Positions 34,904 to 42,439 are shown, counted from the stretch's first letter. The stretch is DNA of 47,864 nt from Prochlorococcus sp. AG-355-A18 (GCA_003280985.1 QCDH01000009.1:1-47864); one strand, 5' to 3'. Made by a program: numbers and translations. The notes: a model not told the origin generated them from the sequence alone.

Positions 34904-35000
34904 TGTGTGTAGGAGGAATTGATTTATTTCAGTGGAAACAAGGAAACACTTGATATAAGTCAATTTTAAAAAGATCTCTCTCTGAGGGGTCTTTTTTTTT
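34904..35000 (+). ncRNA. Putative Yfr2-family small RNA
   Basis: About 97 nt ending in a terminator. The core CAGTGGAAACAAGGAAACACT (about 34930-34950) forms a short AGTG/CACT stem exposing a purine loop with two GGAAAC copies, which I recognise as the signature of the Yfr2-5/Yfr10 family. The 5' region GTGTGTAGGAGG could pair with the Yfr1 11-mer (ten pairs, one bulge). A likely -10 is TGATAT at 34892. The 5' end is an estimate. Confidence 0.72.
34972..35000 (+). terminator. Terminator of the Yfr2-like RNA
   Basis: Eight-pair stem AGATCTCT/AGGGGTCT (with G-U pairs) and loop CTCTG, followed by nine or more Ts. Confidence 0.8.
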
Positions 35001-35129
35001 GGATTTTTAGCAATACATATTAAATTCTGAATATAAAAACATATATGCTTTCTTCCAAAATAATTAGATACGTCATTATAAATTAATAATTTAATTCGTT
35101 AGATTATGGTTTGTTAAATACTTCTGTAA

Positions 35130-35513
35130 ATGAAAATACTTTTTTTAGCAATTTTAATTTGTTCAAGCTTTTTATTTCCTTCTTCATCATTTGCCTCTCA
35201 TGTAGAACTAAAACCTTGTGTAGAGATTGCTCATTGTGTACGAGAAGAATGGGAGGTTAACAATATTGAGAGCCCTTTTGAAGAAATTAAAACATTTATC
35301 GAAAACACTCCAAGAACTGAGATTGTAGAAATTGATGGCGATTATCTTCATGCTGAGGCAACCAGTAAATGGATGAAGTATGTAGACGACTTAGAAGTAT
35401 CCTTTCTACCCGAATCAAGCATTTTATCAATAAGATCAGAATCAAGAGTTGGGGAAAGTGATTTAGGAGTTAATCAAAAAAGAGTTGATTTACTAAAATC
35501 GAAAATGTTTTAA
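35130..35513 (+). CDS. Exported DUF1499 protein
   Basis: 127-aa protein with a signal peptide (residues 1-23, ending SSFASH). The mature part fits DUF1499: NTPRTEIVEIDGDYLHAE, KYVDDLEVSF, then SESRVGESDLGVNQKRVDLL near the C-terminus, which is the family's most conserved stretch. It is thought to be periplasmic or lumenal; the function is unknown. Confidence 0.8.
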   Translation: MKILFLAILICSSFLFPSSSFASHVELKPCVEIAHCVREEWEVNNIESPFEEIKTFIENTPRTEIVEIDGDYLHAEATSKWMKYVDDLEVSFLPESSILSIRSESRVGESDLGVNQKRVDLLKSKMF

Positions 35514-35650
35514 GATAAAAGTAAAAAAATAATTTGTTTTTATTGTTTTTTGTATAACTTTTCCATTTAAAAAAAAAATTAGCAGATAAAAAAGTGATAA
35601 TTGTCATCATGCCTTGATAATGGCAAATTTATTAGATTTTCTCTGAAAAG

Positions 35651-35935
35651 ATGATCATAAATTTTATATATTTATTTTTATCTAGTTTTGTTTTTTTCTG
35701 GTTTTATATAAACATTAAAAAATATGGACTTAAATGGATAATCAAAGGTCTTTTTCAAATTGGAATATTGGTATTATTCATTGGAGGGTTTTTCAAAATA
35801 TTTTTCACCTTACCCCCTAATTTATTTATAAAAATATTTTTTCTTATTATTTATACATGGTGCACTGTTGGAATAAATGTAAATTTCATGATCCCTTTGA
35901 TTAGTTTGATTGACCAAAAAATAGTGAAAAAATAA
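35651..35935 (+). CDS. Small polytopic membrane protein
   Basis: 94-aa protein with three hydrophobic segments (~4-20, ~31-53, ~58-82) and short basic loops. It is rich in Phe and Ile. No family recognised. The spacer before it contains a short hairpin (TGCC/GGCA) but no clear promoter. Confidence 0.55.
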   Translation: MIINFIYLFLSSFVFFWFYINIKKYGLKWIIKGLFQIGILVLFIGGFFKIFFTLPPNLFIKIFFLIIYTWCTVGINVNFMIPLISLIDQKIVKK

Positions 35936-36010
35936 AACTAAAATAAGTCTTTATTGTCAGTATAAAAATAAATTTATTTGCTTAATCTGCATCATTAAAA
36001 TTTATAAGAT

Positions 36011-36121
36011 TTATTTTTTCCCTTTTGAAAGTCTTTTTCTTGTATACCTAGTCTTTAATGCCAAGTCTGTCATTATGTATATTCCAAATAAAACAAGGAC
36101 TATTCCAATAAAGTATTTCAT
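36011..36121 (-). CDS. Tiny single-span membrane protein (36 aa)
   Basis: ATG at 36121 opens 36 codons: a membrane span (YFIGIVLVLFGIYIMTDLAL) followed by a strongly basic tail (KTRYTRKRLSKGKK). The positive-inside tail puts the C-terminus in the cytoplasm. It lies 17 bp after the OsmC gene on the same strand. Confidence 0.55.
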   Translation of the reverse strand: MKYFIGIVLVLFGIYIMTDLALKTRYTRKRLSKGKK

Positions 36122-36138
36122 TATTTTTTATGTAATTA

Positions 36139-36558
36139 CTATGTTTGAGATTTATCATTATGCCAACTAATTTTAATATCTATTTCTTGAGATAAATTTC
36201 TTGTAACTGGACATTCTTTGGAAGCTTTTTTCAAAAAATCAATAGTTTCATTTGAAGTGTTCTCTGGTATAAAAATATCTATTATTAGTTCTTTTATCTT
36301 CCTCTCGCTATTTTGTGTCATTACTTTTTCAATATTTAAATATATACCTTTCAAATCAAATCCTTTCGATTTAGTTTTGATTGCCATAATGGTTAGCAGG
36401 CAAGTACCTAGAGATGTTGCTAATAAATCAGTTGGAGAAAAACTTTCACCTTTACCGCAGTGATCTAAAGGTGCATCAGTTCTAATAAGACTTCCAGATT
36501 GTAGATGAATAGCCTCGCAGTTTAAATTTCCTAAATAAGAACATTTAACTTTAGTCAT
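36139..36558 (-). CDS. OsmC-family protein
   Basis: 139-aa OsmC/Ohr-fold protein. The two redox Cys are visible: Cys53 in SLGTCLLTIM and Cys116 in SKECPVTRNL. SFSPTDLLATSLG is the family's dimer helix. OsmC proteins reduce organic hydroperoxides with the Cys pair, which fits a phototroph's oxidative load. The exact subfamily (YhfA/OsmC-like versus Ohr) is not resolved. Confidence 0.87.
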   Translation of the reverse strand: MTKVKCSYLGNLNCEAIHLQSGSLIRTDAPLDHCGKGESFSPTDLLATSLGTCLLTIMAIKTKSKGFDLKGIYLNIEKVMTQNSERKIKELIIDIFIPENTSNETIDFLKKASKECPVTRNLSQEIDIKISWHNDKSQT

Positions 36559-36685
36559 TTTAAAAAATTAAATTAGGAAAATATTATTAGTAAAAAATTA
36601 TGGAACATAACAAGATTATTAATGAGAAATTTTTTATTTGTATATTAGTTGAGTATTAAGGAAATTCATCATTCAAGTTTTGAAA

Positions 36686-36928
36686 TCAGTTTTTATATCC
36701 ATATTCCTCTAAGCAATACTCAATTAATTCAATTGATTTATTGAGAGTTCTTTTATTTTTATTTTCTAGATCGAAACATTCATTTAAAAAACGTATAGAT
36801 TCATTTAAAAATGATTCTTCTTTATTTTTTATATTTTTAACTTGATTTATATAAATTAATTTTTTAATTCCAATTAGGGAAAATATGATTATTGATATTG
36901 TAAAAATTGCTATTTTGAATTTATTCAT
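36686..36928 (-). CDS. Membrane-anchored hypothetical protein
   Basis: 80-aa protein with an N-terminal anchor (IAIFTISIIIFSLIGI, ~6-21) and a charged helical tail with near-repeats: FLNESIRFLNECFD and LNKSIELIEYCLEEYG. The tail may form a short helical hairpin. Function unknown. Confidence 0.55.
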   Translation of the reverse strand: MNKFKIAIFTISIIIFSLIGIKKLIYINQVKNIKNKEESFLNESIRFLNECFDLENKNKRTLNKSIELIEYCLEEYGYKN

Positions 36929-36992
36929 ACAATTAGTTACTACAAATATTTAAATTTATTTAATATCTAAAAACTTTACATAGCTTATAGAA

Positions 36993-37094
36993 CTAAGCAA
37001 TTATATATGTAGCTGCTGTTATTGATATGGCAGTAATTGAAATTAAGATGTATGGAACAACCTTTAAAGGTATATATAGATTATTTTTAGACAT
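36993..37094 (-). CDS. Possible tiny membrane protein (33 aa)
   Basis: ATG at 37094 opens 33 codons, MSKNNLYIPLKVVPYILISI followed by a hydrophobic end. One membrane span is predicted. It is short enough that chance is possible; the hydrophobic pattern is the only support. Confidence 0.35.
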   Translation of the reverse strand: MSKNNLYIPLKVVPYILISITAISITAATYIIA

Positions 37095-37209
37095 AAATAG
37101 AACCTTTATACAAATAATTACATCCTCTTTAAACTTTATAAGTCTTCAAATATACAAATTAATTTTCTTTGCATAAATTCAATCCTTTTAAAGATTAACA
37201 AATTTATAT

Positions 37210-37416
37210 TCATTGAATTTTCATTAAATAAAGTATCTCTAAATCTTGTCTTGAGTCCGATATTTTTCTTTTTAAAAAGATTAATTCTTCTTGGCTCATT
37301 TTTGATTCTTTTATCATCAATTCTGCTTGTTCAATAGCATGTTCTATATTTCTAATTTTAATTTCTCTTATTGAGGGATCATCTTTACATGCTTTTTTAG
37401 TGTTTGCATCTAACAT
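37210..37416 (-). CDS. Small helical hypothetical protein
   Basis: 68-aa protein from ATG 37416 (an earlier in-frame start at 37434 would add MIFFVH). It is highly charged and probably a coiled-coil hairpin: IREIKIRNIEHAIEQAELMI and SQEELIFLKRKISDSRQDLE. No family recognised. Confidence 0.5.
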   Translation of the reverse strand: MLDANTKKACKDDPSIREIKIRNIEHAIEQAELMIKESKMSQEELIFLKRKISDSRQDLEILYLMKIQ

Positions 37417-37527
37417 GTGTACGAAAAAAATCACCTTGAATATAATCTAAATTAAAACTTCATTATGCTACAACCGCAAATTTAATTAAAATAAATTATT
37501 ATCAAAATAAGAACTTTAACCTTAGCT

Positions 37528-37561
37528 AACCCTCTCTTCAATTGATCGAGTGGGTTTTTTT
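37528..37561 (+). terminator. Terminator-like hairpin
   Basis: AACCC-T-CTC/GAG-T-GGGTT around the loop TTCAATTGATC, followed by seven Ts. No plus-strand gene ends upstream. TATTAT lies at about 37498-37503, so a ~50-nt transcript is possible, or this is an attenuator before the next gene. Confidence 0.5.
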
Positions 37562-37595
37562 ATGGTGTAATATACTCCTAGCATTTACTATTAAT

Positions 37596-37970
37596 TTGGA
37601 AGATTCAAAACTTAATCCTGAGGAAAATAATTCAATCGAATCGTCCCCCAGTTTGAATGAAGACAATAAAGATCTTAATGAGGGGAATAAAAAAGAAGAA
37701 AATGTTAAGGCATTTACAGAATTTCTAGAGAAAGCAAGTAATCAAGATTCTTCAGAAGAAAAAGTAAAACTTGATTCTGAGCAACAAAAACTAAAAATTG
37801 ACAAATCACTTTTTAAAAGATTTCTTAATAATGGATTTGATGGCATTTCAACTAATCCAAACTATAAAATGTTGACATTGTTAATAGTCCTTTTAATTAA
37901 TCTGTCTCTATTTTTTGTAATTGGCAATATGGGTAAAGCGTTTTTAAAAAATGCAGGAATTATGAGTTAA
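37596..37970 (+). CDS. Acidic protein with C-terminal membrane span
   Basis: 124-aa protein from a probable TTG start at 37596. The frame is open back to 37542, but that part overlaps the terminator-like hairpin. A long acidic, Asn/Ser/Glu-rich disordered region (PEENNSIESSPSLNEDNKDL) precedes a helix and a C-terminal membrane span (MLTLLIVLLINLSLFFVIGN). The topology resembles a tail-anchored protein. Function unknown; start uncertain. Confidence 0.5.
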   Translation: MEDSKLNPEENNSIESSPSLNEDNKDLNEGNKKEENVKAFTEFLEKASNQDSSEEKVKLDSEQQKLKIDKSLFKRFLNNGFDGISTNPNYKMLTLLIVLLINLSLFFVIGNMGKAFLKNAGIMS

Positions 37971-38066
37971 AAATTATTTATTTCTTTTTGGATATTCTTC
38001 TTTACAATTTTGAATCTTCAAATGAAACTGTGATATTTTCTTGTCAAATTAATATTTAAATAAAAT

Positions 38067-38228
38067 TTGGATAATAAAGAGCCAGAAAATCCAGTAGTTT
38101 ATCTTTCTAATTTAGTCAAGAAATTAGATGTAAAAAACAGAAATGGTTTAGTAGCCTTAGCAATAGTAAACCTTTTAGTGATTCTTTTATTTAAATTTTA
38201 TTTGAAAGGATCTGGATTATTATCTTGA
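38067..38228 (+). CDS. Small tail-anchored membrane protein (53 aa)
   Basis: TTG at 38067 opens 53 codons. A polar N-terminal half (ENPVVYLSNLVKKLDVKNRN) precedes a membrane span (GLVALAIVNLLVILLFKFYL). It resembles the end of the preceding protein in topology. Lack of ATG lowers confidence. Confidence 0.45.
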   Translation: MDNKEPENPVVYLSNLVKKLDVKNRNGLVALAIVNLLVILLFKFYLKGSGLLS

Positions 38229-38261
38229 ATTTAACTGCTGGTTGTATTTTCAGTGTTTTAA

Positions 38262-39032
38262 TTAATCATTAGAGATTGAATTTGAATTCAATAAGGAAAT
38301 TGAAGGCCTTATATAAATAAAAATAGACCCATACATATCCTGCATAATTCTCATTTCATCGTCTAAATATACAATTGATACCTGGCAATTTGGCGATTCT
38401 TTATTCCAAGGTAACTTATTCCACACCTCTTTAACTGGATACCATCTATCCATAAGTAATTCACTAAATAATGGAATCTTATTAAGCCCATCAACTTTGG
38501 AAACTTTTGTCTTTTGTAAGTTCATATCAAGTAAATTATTTCTTAAAACTAAATCACTTGCTAGGGTTATTACTCTTCCACCAAAAGTAGGCAATAATTT
38601 GAACCACCCTAAGATAGGAATAGTTGTAAGCCCAAATATTGTAGTGTCAAATGTAGATATAAATTCTTTTTTTTCAAAATCAATCTTTTGAGCAATTCTC
38701 CCAATAGTTGATATGCCAAAGGATCCCACTTGCAATTGATGTAATTTAAAAAAAAGATTACTTTTAAATTCATCATTTAATGCCTTTTCAATAGAAAGGA
38801 AGAAAGGAGAACTTCGAAATAATTCAACATTAGAAAAAATCAATTCCCACTCTCCAGACAATAATTTTTCTGATATTTCAAAACTTAAGTCTTTAAGACC
38901 ATCAATCAATTTATCCATTTCATTAGCTTTTTCCTCATACATAGGAGAAATTAATTTATTTAATCTTTGCCCTCTATCTGTAACAGCAGCTATTTTATAT
39001 ATATTTGCCTTTATCTCTCCAATTTCTTTCAT
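38262..39032 (-). CDS. PAP/fibrillin family protein
   Basis: 256-aa plastid-lipid-associated (fibrillin/plastoglobulin) protein, a lipocalin-like family in thylakoids and plastoglobules. LLSGEWELIFSNVELFRSSPFF is the conserved first strand. A long middle (VGSFGISTIGRIAQKIDF, FDTTIFGLTTIPILGWFKLLPTFGGRVITLASDL) and DEMRIMQDMYGSIFIYIR form the rest of the barrel. It probably binds thylakoid lipids or prenylquinones. A shorter relative lies at 41463. Confidence 0.8.
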   Translation of the reverse strand: MKEIGEIKANIYKIAAVTDRGQRLNKLISPMYEEKANEMDKLIDGLKDLSFEISEKLLSGEWELIFSNVELFRSSPFFLSIEKALNDEFKSNLFFKLHQLQVGSFGISTIGRIAQKIDFEKKEFISTFDTTIFGLTTIPILGWFKLLPTFGGRVITLASDLVLRNNLLDMNLQKTKVSKVDGLNKIPLFSELLMDRWYPVKEVWNKLPWNKESPNCQVSIVYLDDEMRIMQDMYGSIFIYIRPSISLLNSNSISND

Positions 39033-39117
39033 AACTCCAATACAAGAAATACTAATTAATCTTAGGAATTTAATTTGATGTTGATGGCAATTTTAATAAT
39101 GCTGGTAATAAAATCAA

Positions 39118-39300
39118 TTAATATTCCCCCCACCTTTTACCGATATCAAAACCCCATTCAGTGGTTAATTTAATTACTTCATTATGATTCTTGCATTTTG
39201 AAAGGGATAACTTTTTACTAGGATTATTTTTTATTAGCTCAGCAATTTGATTAAGTTGCTCTATTTTTTTTAGAAAATTACTTAGATCTTTATCTGACAT
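39118..39300 (-). CDS. Nif11-like leader-peptide-type protein
   Basis: 60-aa protein resembling the Nif11/NHLP leader family: MSDKDLSNFLKKIEQLNQIA opens the helical leader, and NHNEVIKLTTEWGFDIGKRWG matches the family's 'IAKxxGF' part. Such domains act as leaders of ribosomally made, modified peptides or stand alone. There is no GG/GA cleavage site with a Cys-rich core, and no modifying enzyme nearby, so a stand-alone role is likelier. It starts 4 bp after a 35-aa membrane ORF on the same strand. Confidence 0.65.
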   Translation of the reverse strand: MSDKDLSNFLKKIEQLNQIAELIKNNPSKKLSLSKCKNHNEVIKLTTEWGFDIGKRWGEY

Positions 39301-39304
39301 TTAT

Positions 39305-39412
39305 CTAGGAAGTAAATTTTTGATCATAAGTAAATATGTAATAAAGAATCCAGGCAACACCAATAATAAGAATTGCAATCATTATATTTACTGACCAAAC
39401 TACTTCTATCAT
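39305..39412 (-). CDS. Tiny membrane protein upstream of the Nif11-like gene
   Basis: ATG at 39412 opens 35 codons with one membrane span (VNIMIAILIIGVAWILYYIF) and the polar end TYDQKFTS. It is 4 bp from the Nif11-like gene, so they are likely one transcript. Function unknown. Confidence 0.5.
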   Translation of the reverse strand: MIEVVWSVNIMIAILIIGVAWILYYIFTYDQKFTS

Positions 39413-39538
39413 GTAATTTTTTTTATATATTTTTAATATATCCAAAATTTAAACTAAATTAACCGTTAATAATTTAAATCTAGAACAATACACTACTTCT
39501 ACTAGGTATATAGAATAGTCATAAATAGTTTAAAAATT

Positions 39539-39718
39539 ATGGGAGAAGCTAAGAGAAGGGAAGAGTTAGGCTTACCACCTAGAGAAAAGAAAAAGGAAAA
39601 ACAAACATCGAAAAATCAACTAAACAAAACTTTAAATAAATATCCTTATTTACCTTTCATTTTAGGTTTTTCATTACTAGCAATATTAATTATCGATTTA
39701 GTTAACTACTACAAATAG
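39539..39718 (+). CDS. Small membrane protein of the MGEAKRR family (DUF2839-like)
   Basis: 59-aa protein opening MGEAKRREELGLPPREKKK, a start I recognise from a conserved cyanobacterial family (I believe DUF2839), followed by a membrane span (LPFILGFSLLAILIIDLV). The basic N-terminus should face the cytoplasm. Function unknown. Confidence 0.72.
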   Translation: MGEAKRREELGLPPREKKKEKQTSKNQLNKTLNKYPYLPFILGFSLLAILIIDLVNYYK

Positions 39719-39760
39719 ATATATAAAAAGGGGATACTTTTAGCAGAAGAGAAGATTATC

Positions 39761-39783
39761 TTCGCAATTGCGAAATTATTTTT
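39761..39783 (+). terminator. Weak terminator-like palindrome
   Basis: The perfect palindrome TTCGCAATTGCGAA (39761-39774) can fold into a five-pair stem with loop AATT and is followed by a short T run. It could end transcription of the DUF2839-like gene. Confidence 0.4.
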
Positions 39784-39802
39784 CCATAATAAAATAAAAC
39801 TC

Positions 39803-39988
39803 ATGAAACCGATTAACACCTCATGTGCCTTAATTTTAGGGGTACTAACTTTGTTTTCAATATCTAATGCAAATGCAGGTGGCTGCAGTTCTCATACTGA
39901 GAAGAAGGCAGAAATTGAATGCTTGCCTTATGATAAAAAATGTATAGAAGCGAAAGAAAAAGAATCACTATATAAAGTTGAGGCCTAA
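39803..39988 (+). CDS. Small exported Cys-containing protein
   Basis: 61-aa protein with a signal peptide (residues 1-25, ending NANAGG) and a short mature part with GGCSSH, ECLPYDKKC and a charged end. Mature length is about 36 aa. Its stop directly abuts the ATG of the next gene, so translation is probably coupled. Confidence 0.6.
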   Translation: MKPINTSCALILGVLTLFSISNANAGGCSSHTEKKAEIECLPYDKKCIEAKEKESLYKVEA

Positions 39989-40291
39989 ATGTTTGATAAT
40001 CTTGGAACTGCTCTAGTACAGGCATTAGGCTTCTTTGCTGTTTTTGGTTTTTTTGTATATCAAACTTTATTTGCAGATAGCAAACCCAAAAATTCAAAAT
40101 CAAATCCTAAAAAAACAAAGATTTCCGACAAAAAAGAATCAATTAAAAAAGAACCTAAAAAAGGCTTATTTAACAGAAAATCTAAACCTGTTGAAGAGGA
40201 TTTAAAAGTCCAAAAAAAGGGATTATTTGGGAGAAAAAAAGAAGTTATTAAAGAAGAGATTAAACCAAAGAAAAAAGGTTGGTTTAAATAA
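39989..40291 (+). CDS. Membrane-anchored Lys-rich protein with KKGLF repeats
   Basis: 100-aa protein with one N-terminal membrane span (ALGFFAVFGFFVYQTLFA, ~12-29) and a very basic tail. The tail holds three copies of a KKG(L/W)F motif: KKGLFNRK, KKGLFGRKK and a final KKGWFK, spaced by acidic/basic linkers. It looks like a disordered cytoplasmic tail for binding nucleic acid, membrane lipid or a partner. The repeat pattern and regular spacing suggest selection. No family recognised. Confidence 0.65.
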   Translation: MFDNLGTALVQALGFFAVFGFFVYQTLFADSKPKNSKSNPKKTKISDKKESIKKEPKKGLFNRKSKPVEEDLKVQKKGLFGRKKEVIKEEIKPKKKGWFK

Positions 40292-40377
40292 GTAAAGGTA
40301 CTTAAACTCTTTTTTGATATCTTTTATACAAAAACTTTTTTTAGTAACTTTATAATTTATAAAAGATAATACCTAAA

Positions 40378-40512
40378 ATGAATCATAGAGAAATCACAAA
40401 AAAATATAGCGAGTTACTTAACAAGGCTGAGTTTGCTACTGGCCGTAAGGAAGTTGTAGGTCTTTTAAAAAAAGCTGCCAAATTGAAATCTCAGATTGAA
40501 ATCAATTATTAG
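40378..40512 (+). CDS. Small helical protein (44 aa)
   Basis: ATG at 40378 opens 44 codons: REITKKYSELLNKAEFATGR, then KEVVGLLKKAAKLKSQIE. It reads as two amphipathic helices forming a hairpin. Composition is protein-like and there is no membrane segment. Function unknown. Confidence 0.6.
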   Translation: MNHREITKKYSELLNKAEFATGRKEVVGLLKKAAKLKSQIEINY

Positions 40513-40597
40513 ATCTTAAAATTAGTATAATTCTAAATGTAAAAAATTTTTTTAAATAAGTTTTTACATGAGATAATCTGCATAGATTATTTTGCTT

Positions 40598-40777
40598 ATG
40601 AATAAAAAAGGTTATACAACCGAAAGCGGTGGTAGACAAAATGGTTTTGCAATTGAACCAGAAATTAACCCAATATCAGAAGGCGAATCAAAAAAATCCA
40701 TATTTTTATTTATTGGAATATTATTACCTTTTCTAATAGGCGGTTTTTATTATTTAAGGGCTCTGAATATATTCTGA
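40598..40777 (+). CDS. Small membrane protein with HLIP-like N-terminus
   Basis: 59-aa protein from ATG 40598 (a TTG at 40592 is possible). The N-terminus YTTESGGRQNGFAIEPE resembles the leader region of high-light-inducible proteins, but the chlorophyll-binding ExxNGRxAM helix is absent. One membrane span (SIFLFIGILLPFLIGGFYYL) follows. It may associate with photosynthetic membranes; this is inference only. Confidence 0.6.
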   Translation: MNKKGYTTESGGRQNGFAIEPEINPISEGESKKSIFLFIGILLPFLIGGFYYLRALNIF

Positions 40778-40781
40778 TATT

Positions 40782-40961
40782 TTATAAGCCATTTTTAGCA
40801 ATATATTCTTCTGAGCTAATTATATCTTGCATTAAGGTCTCTGATGAAGGATTAAATCCATTTTGCTCTAAAAAAGATTTAACCTTTTCAAATTTTTGCT
40901 GAATTTTCTTTGTATATGGAGTTGTCATCAAATAATCATCTTTTTCTGTTGAATAGTTCAT
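40782..40961 (-). CDS. Small soluble hypothetical protein (59 aa)
   Basis: ATG at 40961 opens 59 codons giving an acidic/basic helical protein: PYTKKIQQKFEKVKSFLEQN and ETLMQDIISSEEYIAKNGL. It stops 4 bp from the end of the convergent membrane protein gene. Function unknown. Confidence 0.55.
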   Translation of the reverse strand: MNYSTEKDDYLMTTPYTKKIQQKFEKVKSFLEQNGFNPSSETLMQDIISSEEYIAKNGL

Positions 40962-41098
40962 TTGATTAACGGATTACTTTTACAATTAAATTTTGCAAAA
41001 TATGCTATTGCTAGTGAAGTTATAAATATTACATAAATAATTTAATAGTAATAAATACTTATAAGTCGTTTGTGTGAGTTCGGTATTGGTTGATTTTT

Positions 41099-41383
41099 TT
41101 AAAGAGTAATTATAGTAACTAATTCCATTAAATCTCTGGACTGCAGATATTTTTGAAATACTTCAGAATAAAATGCTTTTTTAGCAGCAAATTTTGATTC
41201 AAATTCAATTACTAATCCAAGCTGTCCTCCATCCCATTCATTTGAGGTTGATTCTTGTATTAAATCTCTTTTTACTATTACGCCTCCAACAGATTTAATC
41301 CAAGGCAATACTGTCCTTATATATTCCAGAAATAAATCAGCATTTGGAATTGAAATTTTCTTAAGCCAATAGCTCTTTGTCAT
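41099..41383 (-). CDS. DUF1330-like protein
   Basis: 94-aa protein from ATG 41383. It fits the dimeric ferredoxin-like DUF1330 pattern: YIRTVLPWIKSVGGVIVKRD, then WDGGQLGLVIEFESKFAAKKAFYSE and an Arg near the end. The family's catalytic role, if any, is not established. Soluble. Confidence 0.65.
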   Translation of the reverse strand: MTKSYWLKKISIPNADLFLEYIRTVLPWIKSVGGVIVKRDLIQESTSNEWDGGQLGLVIEFESKFAAKKAFYSEVFQKYLQSRDLMELVTIITL

Positions 41384-41462
41384 CAAATCAACATATTCTG
41401 GGTAGAATATAGCACATGAAGGTAAGTATTTATCCTTAGCTATTTACTCCAGCGTTTAATAA

Positions 41463-42005
41463 ATGGAAATCGAAAATGATTTATTAAATTTACTTATTAA
41501 ATCTCCAAATTCAGAGAGTATACGTAATTTTGCCGAACAACTTGAAATTGATCATAATTTTTCCTTTAGCAAAGATAGAAATGATTTACAGGGTGTTTGG
41601 GAGCTTAGGTGGAGTAGTTCTAATAGTCCTTTTTTAAAATATTCTCCTTTTATTGATAACCTTCAAATTCTTGATTCCTTTAATTTAAATGGTCTTAACA
41701 TACTTAAACCTAGAGGGATAAAATCAATTATTGGTACTGGTATTTTAATAAGACTTTGTTACATAAATGAGAAAAAAATTGGAGTTAAATTTACACATGC
41801 TGGTGTTATAGGTCCTAAATTTGGAAAAAAAAATATAAAAGCTATGAAAGAAATAAATAATGAACAAATAGGGTGGTTAGAGATAACTTATTTAAGTAAT
41901 AAGCTTAGAATCTGCAGAGGTGATAAAGGAACTTTATTTGTTTTAAGAAAAATTAATTCACCGACTTTATTCAAGAATTTTAAGGAATTTATTAAAATCT
42001 ATTAA
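41463..42005 (+). CDS. Short PAP/fibrillin family protein
   Basis: 180-aa fibrillin/plastoglobulin-like protein. The conserved strand DLQGVWELRWSSSNSPFLKY and the C-terminal WLEITYLSNKLRICRGDKGTLFVL match the ends of the family's barrel. It has no signal peptide. It probably binds thylakoid lipids or quinones. The longer paralogue at 38262 shares only these landmarks, so the two are not recent duplicates. Confidence 0.75.
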   Translation: MEIENDLLNLLIKSPNSESIRNFAEQLEIDHNFSFSKDRNDLQGVWELRWSSSNSPFLKYSPFIDNLQILDSFNLNGLNILKPRGIKSIIGTGILIRLCYINEKKIGVKFTHAGVIGPKFGKKNIKAMKEINNEQIGWLEITYLSNKLRICRGDKGTLFVLRKINSPTLFKNFKEFIKIY

Positions 42006-42014
42006 AAATATAAA

Positions 42015-42308
42015 TTAATTCTTTATCCAAATAGACTTTAAAACGAAATAAATTGGTAAGTATTTAAAAGATTCTTTAGGGATTTCATAACTTAAGAATT
42101 TTAGTGCTTCTTCTAACCAGTAACCAATATCAAATCCTAAAAGAATTTTTTCTACAACAAACCAAAATTCTTTATCAAATAAAATTCTGAAGTTTAAATA
42201 AATATATTCCCAATGAAAGGTATTCCAATATTGGGTTAAAAATGAGGATAAAATAAGCCAAAGTGAAATAAATAGAAGACTTTTAAGAAATTTATAAAAT
42301 TTTTTCAT
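42015..42308 (-). CDS. Hypothetical membrane-associated protein
   Basis: 97-aa Trp/Phe/Leu-rich protein with an N-terminal membrane span (FLKSLLFISLWLILSSFL, ~7-24) and an amphipathic remainder (WFVVEKILLGFDIGYWLEEAL). No family recognised. It is convergent with the fibrillin gene, 9 bp between stops. Confidence 0.55.
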   Translation of the reverse strand: MKKFYKFLKSLLFISLWLILSSFLTQYWNTFHWEYIYLNFRILFDKEFWFVVEKILLGFDIGYWLEEALKFLSYEIPKESFKYLPIYFVLKSIWIKN

Positions 42309-42439
42309 ATATCTACAATTGTCTTATTTAATTTCAAATATCCCTTATTATTATTTGAATCAAATTTTATTTCCATGAAATATATTCAAAAAGATATAAA
42401 AATATTGAGAAAATAGCGAATTTTCCCGGCATTAATAAT

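Noticed and set aside
35595-35609. Zur-like half site (TGATAATTGTCATCA) before the 94-aa membrane protein
   Set aside because: Only one half matches; in sequence this AT-rich such partial matches are expected by chance.
41070-41085. GTGTGAG, a partial complement of the Yfr1 11-mer, upstream of the DUF1330-like gene
   Set aside because: Only seven bases match and it is beyond the 3' end of a minus-strand gene; not enough to call a target site.
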